A stretch of 64,000 nt of DNA from Bradyrhizobium lablabi. GTDB lineage: Bacteria > Pseudomonadota > Alphaproteobacteria > Rhizobiales > Xanthobacteraceae. The stretch covers positions 239,130 to 303,129 of the forward strand of contig NZ_LLYB01000081.1 in NCBI RefSeq assembly GCF_001440475.1, given 5' to 3'. The first letter of the stretch is position 1. Each line of letters starts with the position of its first letter. The position numbers and the translations under genes are program-made. Shown piece by piece: positions 53,571 through 62,052 of the stretch. Below the pieces are notes generated by a model, which saw only the letters and a program-made list of their open reading frames with translations, was not told the DNA's origin and ran no database searches.

Positions 53571-54332
53571 ATGGTTTTCATCGCCGGACACCGTGGCGCC
53601 CGCGACCTTTGGCCGGAGAACAGCCTGCTCGGCTTCCGCAATCTAAGCGGACTTGGCGTCGAAGCGGTCGAGTTCGATATTCACCAGAGTGTCGACGGCG
53701 CGCTGGTCGTCATCCACGATCCGCTGCTCGATCGCACCACCCATGACGCTGGACCGGTCGGTGTCCGCACGCTGAAACAACTGACCGCCACGCGCCTGCG
53801 CGAGGCTGGCGAAGAATGCATTCCGACGCTTGACGCCGTGCTCGATCTGTACAGCGACTCACGGCTGGAGCTTCACATCGAGATCAAGACCGATGCCTTC
53901 GGCAATCCCTATCCGGGCATCGAAGGGCGCCTCGTGGACGCGGTGAAGCGGCGGCGGCTGGAGCGGCGCGCGGTGATCACCTGCTTCGTCCCCGGTGTGG
54001 TCGAGATGGTGCGGCGGCTGTCCCCGCAGGCGCGGGTGCTGGTCTCGCTGGATCGGCGATCGGCGGAGATGATGGGTGGTATCTCATCAGCACTCGACCG
54101 TCTCGCCGCCATCCCGGACTCCATCGTGGCGATCGAGAAGTCGCTGCTGTCCCTGACGCTTCCGTTGGCGCTGAAGGTTCTCGGCCGCGAACGGCTTGGT
54201 GCCTGGGTGACGAACGAGCCGCAGGAGATCGCCCACTGGCTCGCCCAGCCGGTGCGGCAGATCACCACGGACCGGCCGGATCTCGCGGTGAATATCCGGC
54301 GCGGGATGCTGTCCGCGCCCGCGCCATCATGA
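53571..54332 (+). CDS. Glycerophosphodiester phosphodiesterase (GDPD)
   Basis: The 253-residue enzyme hydrolyses glycerophosphodiesters to glycerol 3-phosphate and an alcohol. Catalytic residues are all in place: HRGARDLWPENSL near residue 7, EFDIHQSVDGALVVIHDP near residue 38, and LHIEIKTDA near residue 105. No signal peptide, so it acts in the cytoplasm on imported diesters, as does UgpQ. The start lies 9 nt after UgpE; its stop overlaps the PhoD start. Confidence 0.93.
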   Translation: MVFIAGHRGARDLWPENSLLGFRNLSGLGVEAVEFDIHQSVDGALVVIHDPLLDRTTHDAGPVGVRTLKQLTATRLREAGEECIPTLDAVLDLYSDSRLELHIEIKTDAFGNPYPGIEGRLVDAVKRRRLERRAVITCFVPGVVEMVRRLSPQARVLVSLDRRSAEMMGGISSALDRLAAIPDSIVAIEKSLLSLTLPLALKVLGRERLGAWVTNEPQEIAHWLAQPVRQITTDRPDLAVNIRRGMLSAPAPS

Positions 54333-55873
54333 GCGGCCTCGTGATGCAGCGGCGGCGCTTCCTCGCGGGCTCGCTGGCCAGCGTCGCGGTGGCCTCGCCA
54401 TTCGGAATCGTGCGTGGTGCACCGGTGACGTTCGGCGCGGATCCATACACACTTGGCGTTGCGTCCGGCGCCCCGCGCGAGGACAGCGTCATCCTGTGGA
54501 CGCGCCTCGCGCCGCGGCCGCTCGAGGAGGGCGGCATGACGCCTGCACCGGTCGAGGTCGAATGGCAGGTTGCAGAAGATGAGGGATTTACGCGCATCGC
54601 CGCGCGCGGCGTCGAGCGGGCGACCGCGGAGCTTGCGCATTCGATACACGCCGAGGCAAAGGGCCTGCGTCCGGGCCGTATCTATTGGTACCGATTCCGC
54701 GCTGGCTCGGCGGTGAGCCCGGTCGGGCGCACCCGCACCGCGCCAGTCGGGAGCAACAGCCGATTCCGGTTTGCCTTCGCCTCCTGCCAGCAATACGAGC
54801 AGGGCTACTACACCGCGTATCGCGACATGGCCGCGCGCGATCTCGATCTGGTCGTGCATCTCGGCGATTACATCTACGAAAAGTCCTGGGGCACGCGCCA
54901 TGTGCGTGAGCACGGCGTTGGGATACCGACGACGCTTGCCGAGTTCCGCAATCGCTACGCGCTCTACAAATCCGATGCTGACCTGCAGGCCGCACACGCC
55001 GCCTTTCCGTGGCTATCGATCTGGGACGACCACGAGGTGGCCGACGATTACGCCAATGACCGCTCCTACACGACACGCGACCCGCAGCGATTCCTGAAGA
55101 TCCGCACCGCGGCCTACCAGGCCTATTACGAGCATATGCCGTTGCCGCCGTCGGCGCGTCCAATTGGGCCGAATGCGACCATCTACGCGCATTATCGTTT
55201 CGGCGACATGCTGGACCTGCTGCTGCTTGACGACCGGCAATACCGTTCCGCGCCGGCTTGCGTGAAGGGTGGGCGTCCGACGACGGTGGCGGACTGCGAG
55301 GAGCGAACCGAGGAGGCGCGCACCATGCTCGGAGGTTCACAGGAGCGATGGTTTGATGCGCGCCTGGGCGACAGAAGGGGGCGCTGGACCATCGTGGCGC
55401 AGCAGACGCTGATGGCCGAAACCAGGCGAAAAGACGAGGAAGGTGGCGACCGCTTCTGGATGGATGGCTGGGATGGATATCCCAATGCCCGCCGCCGCCT
55501 GCTCGATTCGATCGTCACCCACAAGGTGCGCAATCCCGTCGTCATCGGCGGCGACCGCCACGCTTACTTTGCTGCCAATCTCAAACGCGATTTTTCGCGG
55601 CCGCGTGAGGCAACCATCGCGGCCGAATTCGTCGGCACCTCGATTACCTCGGACGGACCGGGCGAGAGCAGCGTGCGCAATGCGCTCGCCGGCAATCCGG
55701 GCCTGGTCTATGCAAACGGTGAAAAGCGCGGCTATGCAGTCGTAGCGCTCGATGTGCGATCCTGCACGGTCGGTTTCGAAGCGCTCGACGACGTCAAGGA
55801 CGCGCATAGCGCGGTACGCCGGCTCGCGACCTTCGCGGTCGAGGATGGTGTGCCCGGCGTGAAGGCAGCTTGA
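54329..55873 (+). CDS. PhoD-type alkaline phosphatase/phosphodiesterase, Tat signal
   Basis: The 514-residue protein has a twin-arginine signal (MQRRRFLAGSLASVAV), so it is exported folded. The PhoD fold is seen in LGVASGAPREDSVILWTRLA, FAFASCQQYEQGYYTAYRDM near residue 150, metal motifs HLGDYIYEKSWG and WDDHEVADDYANDR near residue 230, and GGDRHAYFAANL near residue 410. PhoD enzymes use calcium and iron and hydrolyse phosphomonoesters and phosphodiesters. Its periplasmic location suggests it prepares substrates for the importer. Confidence 0.92.
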   Translation: MSGLVMQRRRFLAGSLASVAVASPFGIVRGAPVTFGADPYTLGVASGAPREDSVILWTRLAPRPLEEGGMTPAPVEVEWQVAEDEGFTRIAARGVERATAELAHSIHAEAKGLRPGRIYWYRFRAGSAVSPVGRTRTAPVGSNSRFRFAFASCQQYEQGYYTAYRDMAARDLDLVVHLGDYIYEKSWGTRHVREHGVGIPTTLAEFRNRYALYKSDADLQAAHAAFPWLSIWDDHEVADDYANDRSYTTRDPQRFLKIRTAAYQAYYEHMPLPPSARPIGPNATIYAHYRFGDMLDLLLLDDRQYRSAPACVKGGRPTTVADCEERTEEARTMLGGSQERWFDARLGDRRGRWTIVAQQTLMAETRRKDEEGGDRFWMDGWDGYPNARRRLLDSIVTHKVRNPVVIGGDRHAYFAANLKRDFSRPREATIAAEFVGTSITSDGPGESSVRNALAGNPGLVYANGEKRGYAVVALDVRSCTVGFEALDDVKDAHSAVRRLATFAVEDGVPGVKAA

Positions 55874-55874
55874 A

Positions 55875-56708
55875 TTGAACAGCTTCCAGCCAACAAGGTT
55901 GATGCCGATGCCCGCTGAGACGGATTTGATGGCGCTGATGCGCGGCGCCGAGCCGGTGGTGGCGAAAGCGGCCGCGACGTTGGTCGAGATGCAACGTGCG
56001 CCGCGCGCGACCGCGCGCAAGGAGCTGCGCGACATCGTCACCGATGCCGATCTTGCCGCGGAACGGGTCGTGATCGACGGGCTGAAGACGCTGACGCCGG
56101 GAGCCGCGATCCTTTCGGAGGAGCGGGGCTTTAGCGGCGGCGCAAGCTCGTCGCGGTGGATCGTCGATCCGCTCGACGGCACCATAAACTACGCTACCGG
56201 TTTGCCGTGGTTCTCGGTGAGCGCCGCCTACCATGATGGCGGCGAGGCGCTGGTCGGCCTCGTCGAGTCGCCACTGGCCGACATCCGCGGGCGCTACGTG
56301 CGCGGCGCCCTTGCGACCGTGAACTGCAAGCCGGTGCGGGTGTCGGACACGCGCGCGCTTGCGGACGCGGTGGTCTCGGTGATCCTGACCTCGCATTATC
56401 AGCCCGACGAAGTTCGGACAGCCGCGGCCATCATCGAACGGCTTGGCTCGGCGGTGCGAGGTGTCCGCATCGTGGTCTCGGGCGCGCTCGAGATGACATG
56501 GATCGCGACCGGCCAGCTCGATGCCTTTGTGTCGGTCAAGGCCGATCTCGTCTCGCACGCCGCTGCGATGCCGCTGGTACACGCGGCGGGCGGGCGCGTG
56601 ACCACGATTGCGGGCGCCGATTCGCGGTTTGACGATTTGCAAAAGATCGCCTCAAATGGCCACATTCATGATGAGCTTTTGAGGCTGCTGCAGGAGATTG
56701 CGCTGTGA
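55875..56708 (+). CDS. Inositol monophosphatase-family protein with an altered metal site
   Basis: The 277-residue frame starts at TTG (55875) just after PhoD; ATG at 55902 is an alternative. It has the metal motifs LSEERGF near residue 75 and WIVDPLDGTINYATGLPW near residue 95. The second conserved motif, normally WDxAAG, is replaced: DLVSHAAAMPLVHAAGG, so the third metal-ligand aspartate is serine. Activity may be changed or lost. By context it would act on a sugar or inositol phosphate released from a glycerophosphodiester. Confidence 0.85.
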   Translation: MNSFQPTRLMPMPAETDLMALMRGAEPVVAKAAATLVEMQRAPRATARKELRDIVTDADLAAERVVIDGLKTLTPGAAILSEERGFSGGASSSRWIVDPLDGTINYATGLPWFSVSAAYHDGGEALVGLVESPLADIRGRYVRGALATVNCKPVRVSDTRALADAVVSVILTSHYQPDEVRTAAAIIERLGSAVRGVRIVVSGALEMTWIATGQLDAFVSVKADLVSHAAAMPLVHAAGGRVTTIAGADSRFDDLQKIASNGHIHDELLRLLQEIAL

Positions 56709-57652
56709 GTGACCAGACCATCCTGCGGGTCGCCTGGCTCTATTACATGGAAAACCTGACCCAGGCCGAGATCGGCGAGCGGCTCGGACTGACGCGCGCG
56801 CGAGTCAACCGCATGCTCTCGGAGGCGCGGCATAGCGGCATCGTCAGCATCCGGCTCAATTCGGCCTTCGCAAACTGCACCGAGCTCGAACATCAGTTGC
56901 GGCAGCAATGCGGGCTCGATGATGCCGTGGTGATTCCGAGTCCGGAAAACCCCGAACTGGTTGCCAGCCTGATCGGAATGGCGGCGGGGGCCTATCTGTC
57001 GAAATTCCTGGAAGAGAAGCGCCCACGTACCGTCGGCATCGGCTGGGGCGCGACCTTGCGCGAAACCATCCGCCACGTTACGCCCGCGGAATATCCGGAG
57101 CTCTGGATCGTCTCGATGATGGGCGGGCTTTCGCGCGGCCTTGAGCTCAACACTTTCGAGATCGCGGGCGAGCTAGCGCGCCGGCTGCACGCAAAATGCA
57201 GCTATCTGGCGGCCCCGATCTATGCCAGCAGTCGGCGCTCGCGCGACACTTTCATGGCGCAGGAAGTCTATGCCGAGGTATTGGACCGCGTCGATCGGAT
57301 CGATCTCGCGCTGCTCAGCATGGGCGACCTCTCGCCGCGCTCGCTGCTGGTTCGGCACGGACTGCCGCCCGACGTCGGCATCGAGGATTTGCGCGCGGCC
57401 GGCGCCGTCGGTGACGTGCTCGGGCAGTATCTCGACCAGTCCGGCCGGCAGATCAACCACGGCATCAACGCGCGCGCGATCGCGTTGCCGATCGAGAAAC
57501 TCGCGAGGGCACCGACCGTGATGCTGATCGCGGGCGGGACCAACAAGGCGCCGGTCATTGCGGCGGCGCTGCTCGGCCGGATCGGCAAGGTGCTGGTGAC
57601 GGACGAGAAGGCCGCAGCCGGCGCGCTCAAGCTGATCGGCAAGCAGCGGTGA
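56705..57652 (+). CDS. SorC/DeoR-type sugar-binding transcriptional regulator
   Basis: The 315-residue regulator begins at GTG overlapping the previous stop. The N-terminal helix-turn-helix reads NLTQAEIGERLGLTRARVNRML near residue 17. The C-terminal sugar-phosphate-binding domain has TVGIGWGATLRETIRHV near residue 105, AAPIYASSRRSRDTF near residue 165 and AGGTNKAPVIAAALLGRIG near residue 280. Such proteins sense phosphorylated sugars and repress or activate the local operon. Candidate sites lie at 50156-50176 and 58424-58440. Confidence 0.9.
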   Translation: MSDQTILRVAWLYYMENLTQAEIGERLGLTRARVNRMLSEARHSGIVSIRLNSAFANCTELEHQLRQQCGLDDAVVIPSPENPELVASLIGMAAGAYLSKFLEEKRPRTVGIGWGATLRETIRHVTPAEYPELWIVSMMGGLSRGLELNTFEIAGELARRLHAKCSYLAAPIYASSRRSRDTFMAQEVYAEVLDRVDRIDLALLSMGDLSPRSLLVRHGLPPDVGIEDLRAAGAVGDVLGQYLDQSGRQINHGINARAIALPIEKLARAPTVMLIAGGTNKAPVIAAALLGRIGKVLVTDEKAAAGALKLIGKQR

Positions 57653-58405
57653 GCCTGTTTCTCGGGCTCGACATCGGCACCTCCTGCGTCAAGGCGATCA
57701 TCGTCGACGCCGAGGATCGCGAGCAGGCCGCGGCGGAAGCGCCGCTTTCGATCGATCGCCCACAACCGCTGTGGTCGGAGCAGCATCCGGACGCATGGTG
57801 GGCGGCGGCCGCCGCCGTGCTCGACCGCCTCGCGTCCTCAGCGCTGCCAGCGCGCTGACATGGATCGCAGGCATTCTCGGCGTCGCGTCGATTGGGCGGT
57901 TCGTCGCCGAGATCGAGGCCGCAAATCTTTCGCCGGCGGAGATACCGGTGTTCTCCCCTATCTCGGCGGGGAACGAACCCCGCATGATGATCCGCTCGCC
58001 AGCGCCACGCTGTCGAACCTGCGCGCCGCGGCAGGGCCGCTTCACATCGCCCGCGCCGTGCTGGAAGGCGTCGCCTTCGCGATGGCCGACTGCCACGATG
58101 CGCTGACGGAAGCGGGTGCGCCCATTGATACGATCGCGTTGGTTGGCGGCGGGGCGCGCAGCCGTTTCTGGGGACGGCTCATTGCGACCGTGATTGACCG
58201 TCCCTTGCTGTTGCCGCCGCTTGCACCGCTCGGGCCCGCGCTCGGCGCCGCGCTCCTGGCGCGGCAAGCCAGCGGAGGCGCTTTGATCGGGGAGGCCGCG
58301 TCGAACGCCACGATCACGCTTGAGCCTGATACCGCATCCTGCGCCGGCTTGCAGGCGCGACGCGAGATCTTCCGGCAGCACTATGCCAAAATGCCAGGTT
58401 CCTGA
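57649..58405 (+). pseudogene. Broken xylulokinase-like (FGGY) kinase pseudogene
   Basis: The N-terminal 69 residues (FLGLDIGTSCVKAIIVDAE, then HPDAWWAAAAAVLD) match the start of XylB-type kinases but stop at 57858. A second frame then reads LSAASALTWIAGILG, which belongs near residue 320 of a full kinase. A third frame continues with LPYLGGERTPHDDPLASATL and the C-terminal VALVGGGARSRFWG-type segment (read ALVGGGARSRFWG). So the central 250 or so residues, with much of the active site, are deleted, and there is one more frameshift near 57945. A working 480-500-residue kinase cannot be made. Confidence 0.88.
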
Positions 58406-58423
58406 GCCTTATTGACGAAGTAG

Positions 58424-58474
58424 AACATTTGTAATTGTAAAAAGACAGATGTATATTGCACGTGCCGATGGCAC
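58424..58474. promoter_or_regulatory. Repeat-rich upstream region of the alcohol dehydrogenase
   Basis: CATTTGTA at 58426-58433 repeats the core of the site before the Ugp-type operon (reverse strand of 50167-50174). GCACGTGC at 58458-58465 is a palindrome, and GTGCC/GGCAC at 58462-58474 is another inverted repeat. The region is A/T-rich compared with its surroundings, which suits a promoter. No sigma-54-type site is present. Confidence 0.4.
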
Positions 58475-58507
58475 CGCCGGAAAACAATCAGGGATCAGGG
58501 CTTGGAC

Positions 58508-59524
58508 ATGCGCGCAGCGGTTCTCCACGACATTCGCGACATCCGCGTCACTGACATCCCGGCGCCGACGCCTGCGGCAGACGAAGTGATCGTGCGGGTC
58601 AAGGCCGTCGGCGTGTGCGGCAGTGATCTGCATTCCTATCTCGAAGGCGGCACTACCGGCCCGACCCGGATCAATCCGTTCGTGCTCGGTCATGAATTCT
58701 CCGGCACGCTGACCCCCGACACCGCGCGACGGGCAGGGTTGCCGGCCGATGCGCTGATGGCGGTCGATCCTGCGATTTCCTGCGGCCGTTGCGAATGGTG
58801 TCACCGCGGCCACACCAATTTGTGCCCGAACGTACGCTTCCTCGGCTACGCGCCCAACAACGGCGCCATGGCCGAGTTCGTCTGCGTGCCGAAATCCGCC
58901 GTACATGTCGTGCCTGACAGCATCGATCCCGCCGCCGCGGCGCTCCTGGAGACGCTCGGGGTTGCGATCCATGCCATGGACCTCGCGCGCCCGCGACTAA
59001 TGGAAACGGTCGCCGTGCTCGGTTGCGGCCCGGTAGGATTGCTGCTGGTGCAACTGGCGCGGCTGGCTGGCGCCGGCAAGATCGTCGCCATCGACCCGGT
59101 GGATGAGCGCACCGCGCTGGCTTGCGATCTCGGCGCTGACGTCGCTTGCCGCAGCCATGACGAGGTCGCGGGCGCGACGGAGGGCCGTGGCGCCGACCTC
59201 GTGATCGAGGCGACCGACTCTTCGCACGGTTTCGAGCACGCCGCGCGCTGCGCCCGCATCGGCGGCCGTCTCGTCATCGTCGGCATTCCCGAGAACAATC
59301 AATACGTCCTGAGCGGTGCCGAATCGCGCCGCAAGGGACTGTCGATCAAATTCTCCCGGCGTATGCCGGAGGTTTATCCGCGCGCAATTGCGCTGACGCA
59401 GAGCGGCCGCGTCAAGCTTTCCCCGTTGGCCACGCATCGCTTTTCGCTCGACCAGACGCCGGCCGCGTTCGAGCAGCAGGTCGCGCGTCGCGACGGAATC
59501 ATCAAGGCGATCATCTATCCGTAG
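58508..59524 (+). CDS. Zinc-dependent alcohol dehydrogenase (MDR superfamily, sorbitol/threonine dehydrogenase-like)
   Basis: The protein has 338 residues from the ATG at 58508; a TTG at 58502 would add two. Catalytic zinc ligands lie in VCGSDLH near residue 37, GHEFSG near residue 61 and LETLGVAIHAMD near residue 145. The structural zinc site is CGRCEWCHRGHTNLC near residue 90. The NAD site is VAVLGCGPVGLLLVQLAR near residue 170. It oxidises a polyol or secondary alcohol. It is separated from the kinase pseudogene by 102 nt with its own promoter-like region and may belong to the same regulon. Confidence 0.92.
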   Translation: MRAAVLHDIRDIRVTDIPAPTPAADEVIVRVKAVGVCGSDLHSYLEGGTTGPTRINPFVLGHEFSGTLTPDTARRAGLPADALMAVDPAISCGRCEWCHRGHTNLCPNVRFLGYAPNNGAMAEFVCVPKSAVHVVPDSIDPAAAALLETLGVAIHAMDLARPRLMETVAVLGCGPVGLLLVQLARLAGAGKIVAIDPVDERTALACDLGADVACRSHDEVAGATEGRGADLVIEATDSSHGFEHAARCARIGGRLVIVGIPENNQYVLSGAESRRKGLSIKFSRRMPEVYPRAIALTQSGRVKLSPLATHRFSLDQTPAAFEQQVARRDGIIKAIIYP

Positions 59525-59913
59525 GTCTGACGTGCGAATGACGTGCCGACGCAGGCGATCTGGCATCTCTGGCTAGCGACCCGTCTTGTCCAGGCAGAAG
59601 CGGTGCTAGGCCGCCGATCCTGAAATGGAAGCTGCACATTCAGTCTTGTTTCGTCATTTCTCGATGCGCATTGAGGCGCCCTAATTTGCTTCCCTGGATT
59701 TAATTGTCCAATCAAAAGCGGGCAGGCGAGGTCGCGAAAGGCGTTCGCTGAAACTCCGGCAACCGCATGATCGGGATCACAGGAGAGCGATAGTAGAGAA
59801 AGGAATCCGGCGACCGGGATCGGCGCAAAGCAGGCGGGACGCCCAGCTTTTCGGTTGAAATTGATCTAAATGTCAGATTAAACCCAAAATAGTAGGGGTA
59901 GGGGCTGCGTTTT
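59525..59913. other. Gene-free gap before the type I secretion genes
   Basis: The 389 bases hold no credible open frame of useful length and no recognised RNA gene. The last 60 bases before the transporter start are A/T-rich (TTGAAATTGATCTAAATG, then AACCCAAAATAG), suggesting a promoter. No well-spaced -35/-10 pair stands out, and no terminator hairpin with T-run was seen after the dehydrogenase. Confidence 0.5.
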
Positions 59914-62052
59914 ATGGTCGACGAAAGTGGGGGCGTTTCGCCGTCGACGAATGTCGAGGCGCTGGTTCTCCTGTTGCGTTTCCGGGAGATCGCAGCCGAT
60001 CCTGCGCAGATCAGGCATCAATATCCGGTTGCACGGTTCGGCAGCGAGGAGTTCCTTCGCTGTGCGCGGGACCTTAAACTTCGCGCTCGGACGATCACGA
60101 CGGAATGGAGCCGATTGGTCAAGACGCCGCTGCCCGCGCTTGCGGAAGGCCGCGACGGCGAGTTCGTTATTCTGGCCCAGGTCGGTCCCGACAAGGCACT
60201 GGTCCAGGATCCAAAGGTCGGGCGTCCGCAACTGCTCAGCCGTGCGGAGTTTGAGGAGCGTTGGAGCGGCCGGCTCGTGCTGATCACGCGGCGCGCTTCG
60301 CTGAGCGATCTCGCGCGCAAATTCGACGTCACCTGGTTTCTGCAGGCGATGCACAAGTATCGCCATCTCCTTACCGAGGTGCTGGTCGCCTCGTTCTTTC
60401 TGCAGCTGTTCGCGCTGGTCTCGCCGCTGTTCTTCCAGGTCGTGATCGACAAGGTGCTGGTGCATCGTGGGCTCACCACGCTCGACGTTTTGGTGTTCGG
60501 GCTGCTCACAGTCTCGATTTTCGAGTCCTTGTTGGGCGCTCTAAGAACATACGTGTTTTCCCACACGACAAACCGCATCGATGTCGAGCTCGGTGCGCGG
60601 CTGTTCCGCCATTTGATGGCGCTGCCGATCGGCTATTTCGAAGCACGGCGGGCCGGCGATTCGGTCGCGCGCGTGCGCGAACTGGAGAACATCCGCAACT
60701 TCCTGACCAGCTCGGCGCTCACGCTCGTCATCGATCTGTTCTTCACGATCGTTTTCCTGGCGGTGATGTTTTACTATTCACCGTTGCTGACCTGGATCGT
60801 GATCGGGTCGTTCCCCTTCTATATCGGCATCTCCGCGGCCGTGACGCCGATCTTCCGCGAGCGTCTCGACGAGAAATTCAATCGCGGGGCTGAAAATCAG
60901 GCATTTCTGGTCGAGAGCCTGACGGGCGTGGAAACGCTCAAGGCGATGGCGATCGAGCCGCAGATGCAGCGTCGCTGGGAGGAGCAGCTCGCCGGCTATG
61001 TGCAGGCCAGTTTTCGGGTGCTGTCGCTTGGCAACTGGGCCAGCCAGGGCGTGCAACTCATCAGCAAGATCGTCACCGCGCTGACGTTGTATTTCGGTGC
61101 GTATCTTGTCATCGATGGCAATCTTACCGTCGGCGAGCTCGTCGCCTTCAATATGCTGGCCGGCCGCGTCGCTCAGCCGGTCCTGCGGCTGGCGCAGCTC
61201 TGGCAGGACTTTCACCAGGCCCGGCTTTCGATCCGTCGGCTTGGCGACATCCTCAATGCGGTGCCGGAGCCGACCTATAGTCCGGGCCGCGCCGCGTTGC
61301 CGGCGATCCGTGGCGCGGTCGCGTTTGATCACGTCACGTTTCGTTATCGCCTCGACGGGCCCGAAGTGCTCAAGGATATCAGTCTGGACATACCGCCCGG
61401 CCAGATGATCGGCATCGTTGGTCCGTCGGGTTCGGGCAAATCGACGCTGACCAAGCTGGTGCAGCGGTTGTATGTCCCGGAGAGCGGACGAGTCCTTATC
61501 GACGGCGTCGATGTCGGCGTCGTCGACGTGGCGTGGCTGCGGCGTCAGGTCGGCGTCGTGCTCCAGGAGAACGTGCTGTTCAACCGCTCGATCCGCGACA
61601 ACATCGCGCTTGGTGATCCATCATGGCCGATCGAGCGGGTGATGGCCGCCGCCAAGCTTGCGGGCGCGCACGATTTTATCCTGGAACTGTCGGACGGCTA
61701 TGACACCATGGTCGGTGAACGCGGCAGCGGTTTGTCCGGCGGTCAACGCCAGCGCATCGCCATTGCGCGTGCGCTGATAGGGGATCCCAGAATTCTGATT
61801 TTCGACGAAGCGACCTCGGCGCTGGATTACGAGAGCGAGCGCATCGTGCAGGACAACATGCGCCGGATCGCGCAAGGCCGCACCGTCATCGTTATCGCCC
61901 ACCGGCTTTCCACCGTGCGCCAGGCCGATCGCATCATTACGATCGAACGTGGACGGATCGTCGAGGATGGCAGCCATGACGAGCTGATCCGGAGCGCCGG
62001 CCGTTACGCCAAGCTCCATCGCATGCAGGCGGGGCTCCATGAAGTCGGCTGA
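59914..62052 (+). CDS. Type I secretion ABC transporter with degenerate C39 domain (HlyB type)
   Basis: The 712-residue inner-membrane protein has three parts. Residues 1-130 form a C39-peptidase-like domain lacking the catalytic cysteine (VEALVLLLRFREIAADPAQI where the cysteine would lie), as in HlyB, so it recognises but does not cut the substrate. Residues about 150-430 form the membrane domain. The ATPase domain has Walker A GPSGSGKST near residue 505, signature LSGGQRQR and Walker B ILIFDEATSALDYE. It exports a protein with the adaptor encoded next and a TolC-like protein encoded elsewhere. Confidence 0.93.
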   Translation: MVDESGGVSPSTNVEALVLLLRFREIAADPAQIRHQYPVARFGSEEFLRCARDLKLRARTITTEWSRLVKTPLPALAEGRDGEFVILAQVGPDKALVQDPKVGRPQLLSRAEFEERWSGRLVLITRRASLSDLARKFDVTWFLQAMHKYRHLLTEVLVASFFLQLFALVSPLFFQVVIDKVLVHRGLTTLDVLVFGLLTVSIFESLLGALRTYVFSHTTNRIDVELGARLFRHLMALPIGYFEARRAGDSVARVRELENIRNFLTSSALTLVIDLFFTIVFLAVMFYYSPLLTWIVIGSFPFYIGISAAVTPIFRERLDEKFNRGAENQAFLVESLTGVETLKAMAIEPQMQRRWEEQLAGYVQASFRVLSLGNWASQGVQLISKIVTALTLYFGAYLVIDGNLTVGELVAFNMLAGRVAQPVLRLAQLWQDFHQARLSIRRLGDILNAVPEPTYSPGRAALPAIRGAVAFDHVTFRYRLDGPEVLKDISLDIPPGQMIGIVGPSGSGKSTLTKLVQRLYVPESGRVLIDGVDVGVVDVAWLRRQVGVVLQENVLFNRSIRDNIALGDPSWPIERVMAAAKLAGAHDFILELSDGYDTMVGERGSGLSGGQRQRIAIARALIGDPRILIFDEATSALDYESERIVQDNMRRIAQGRTVIVIAHRLSTVRQADRIITIERGRIVEDGSHDELIRSAGRYAKLHRMQAGLHEVG

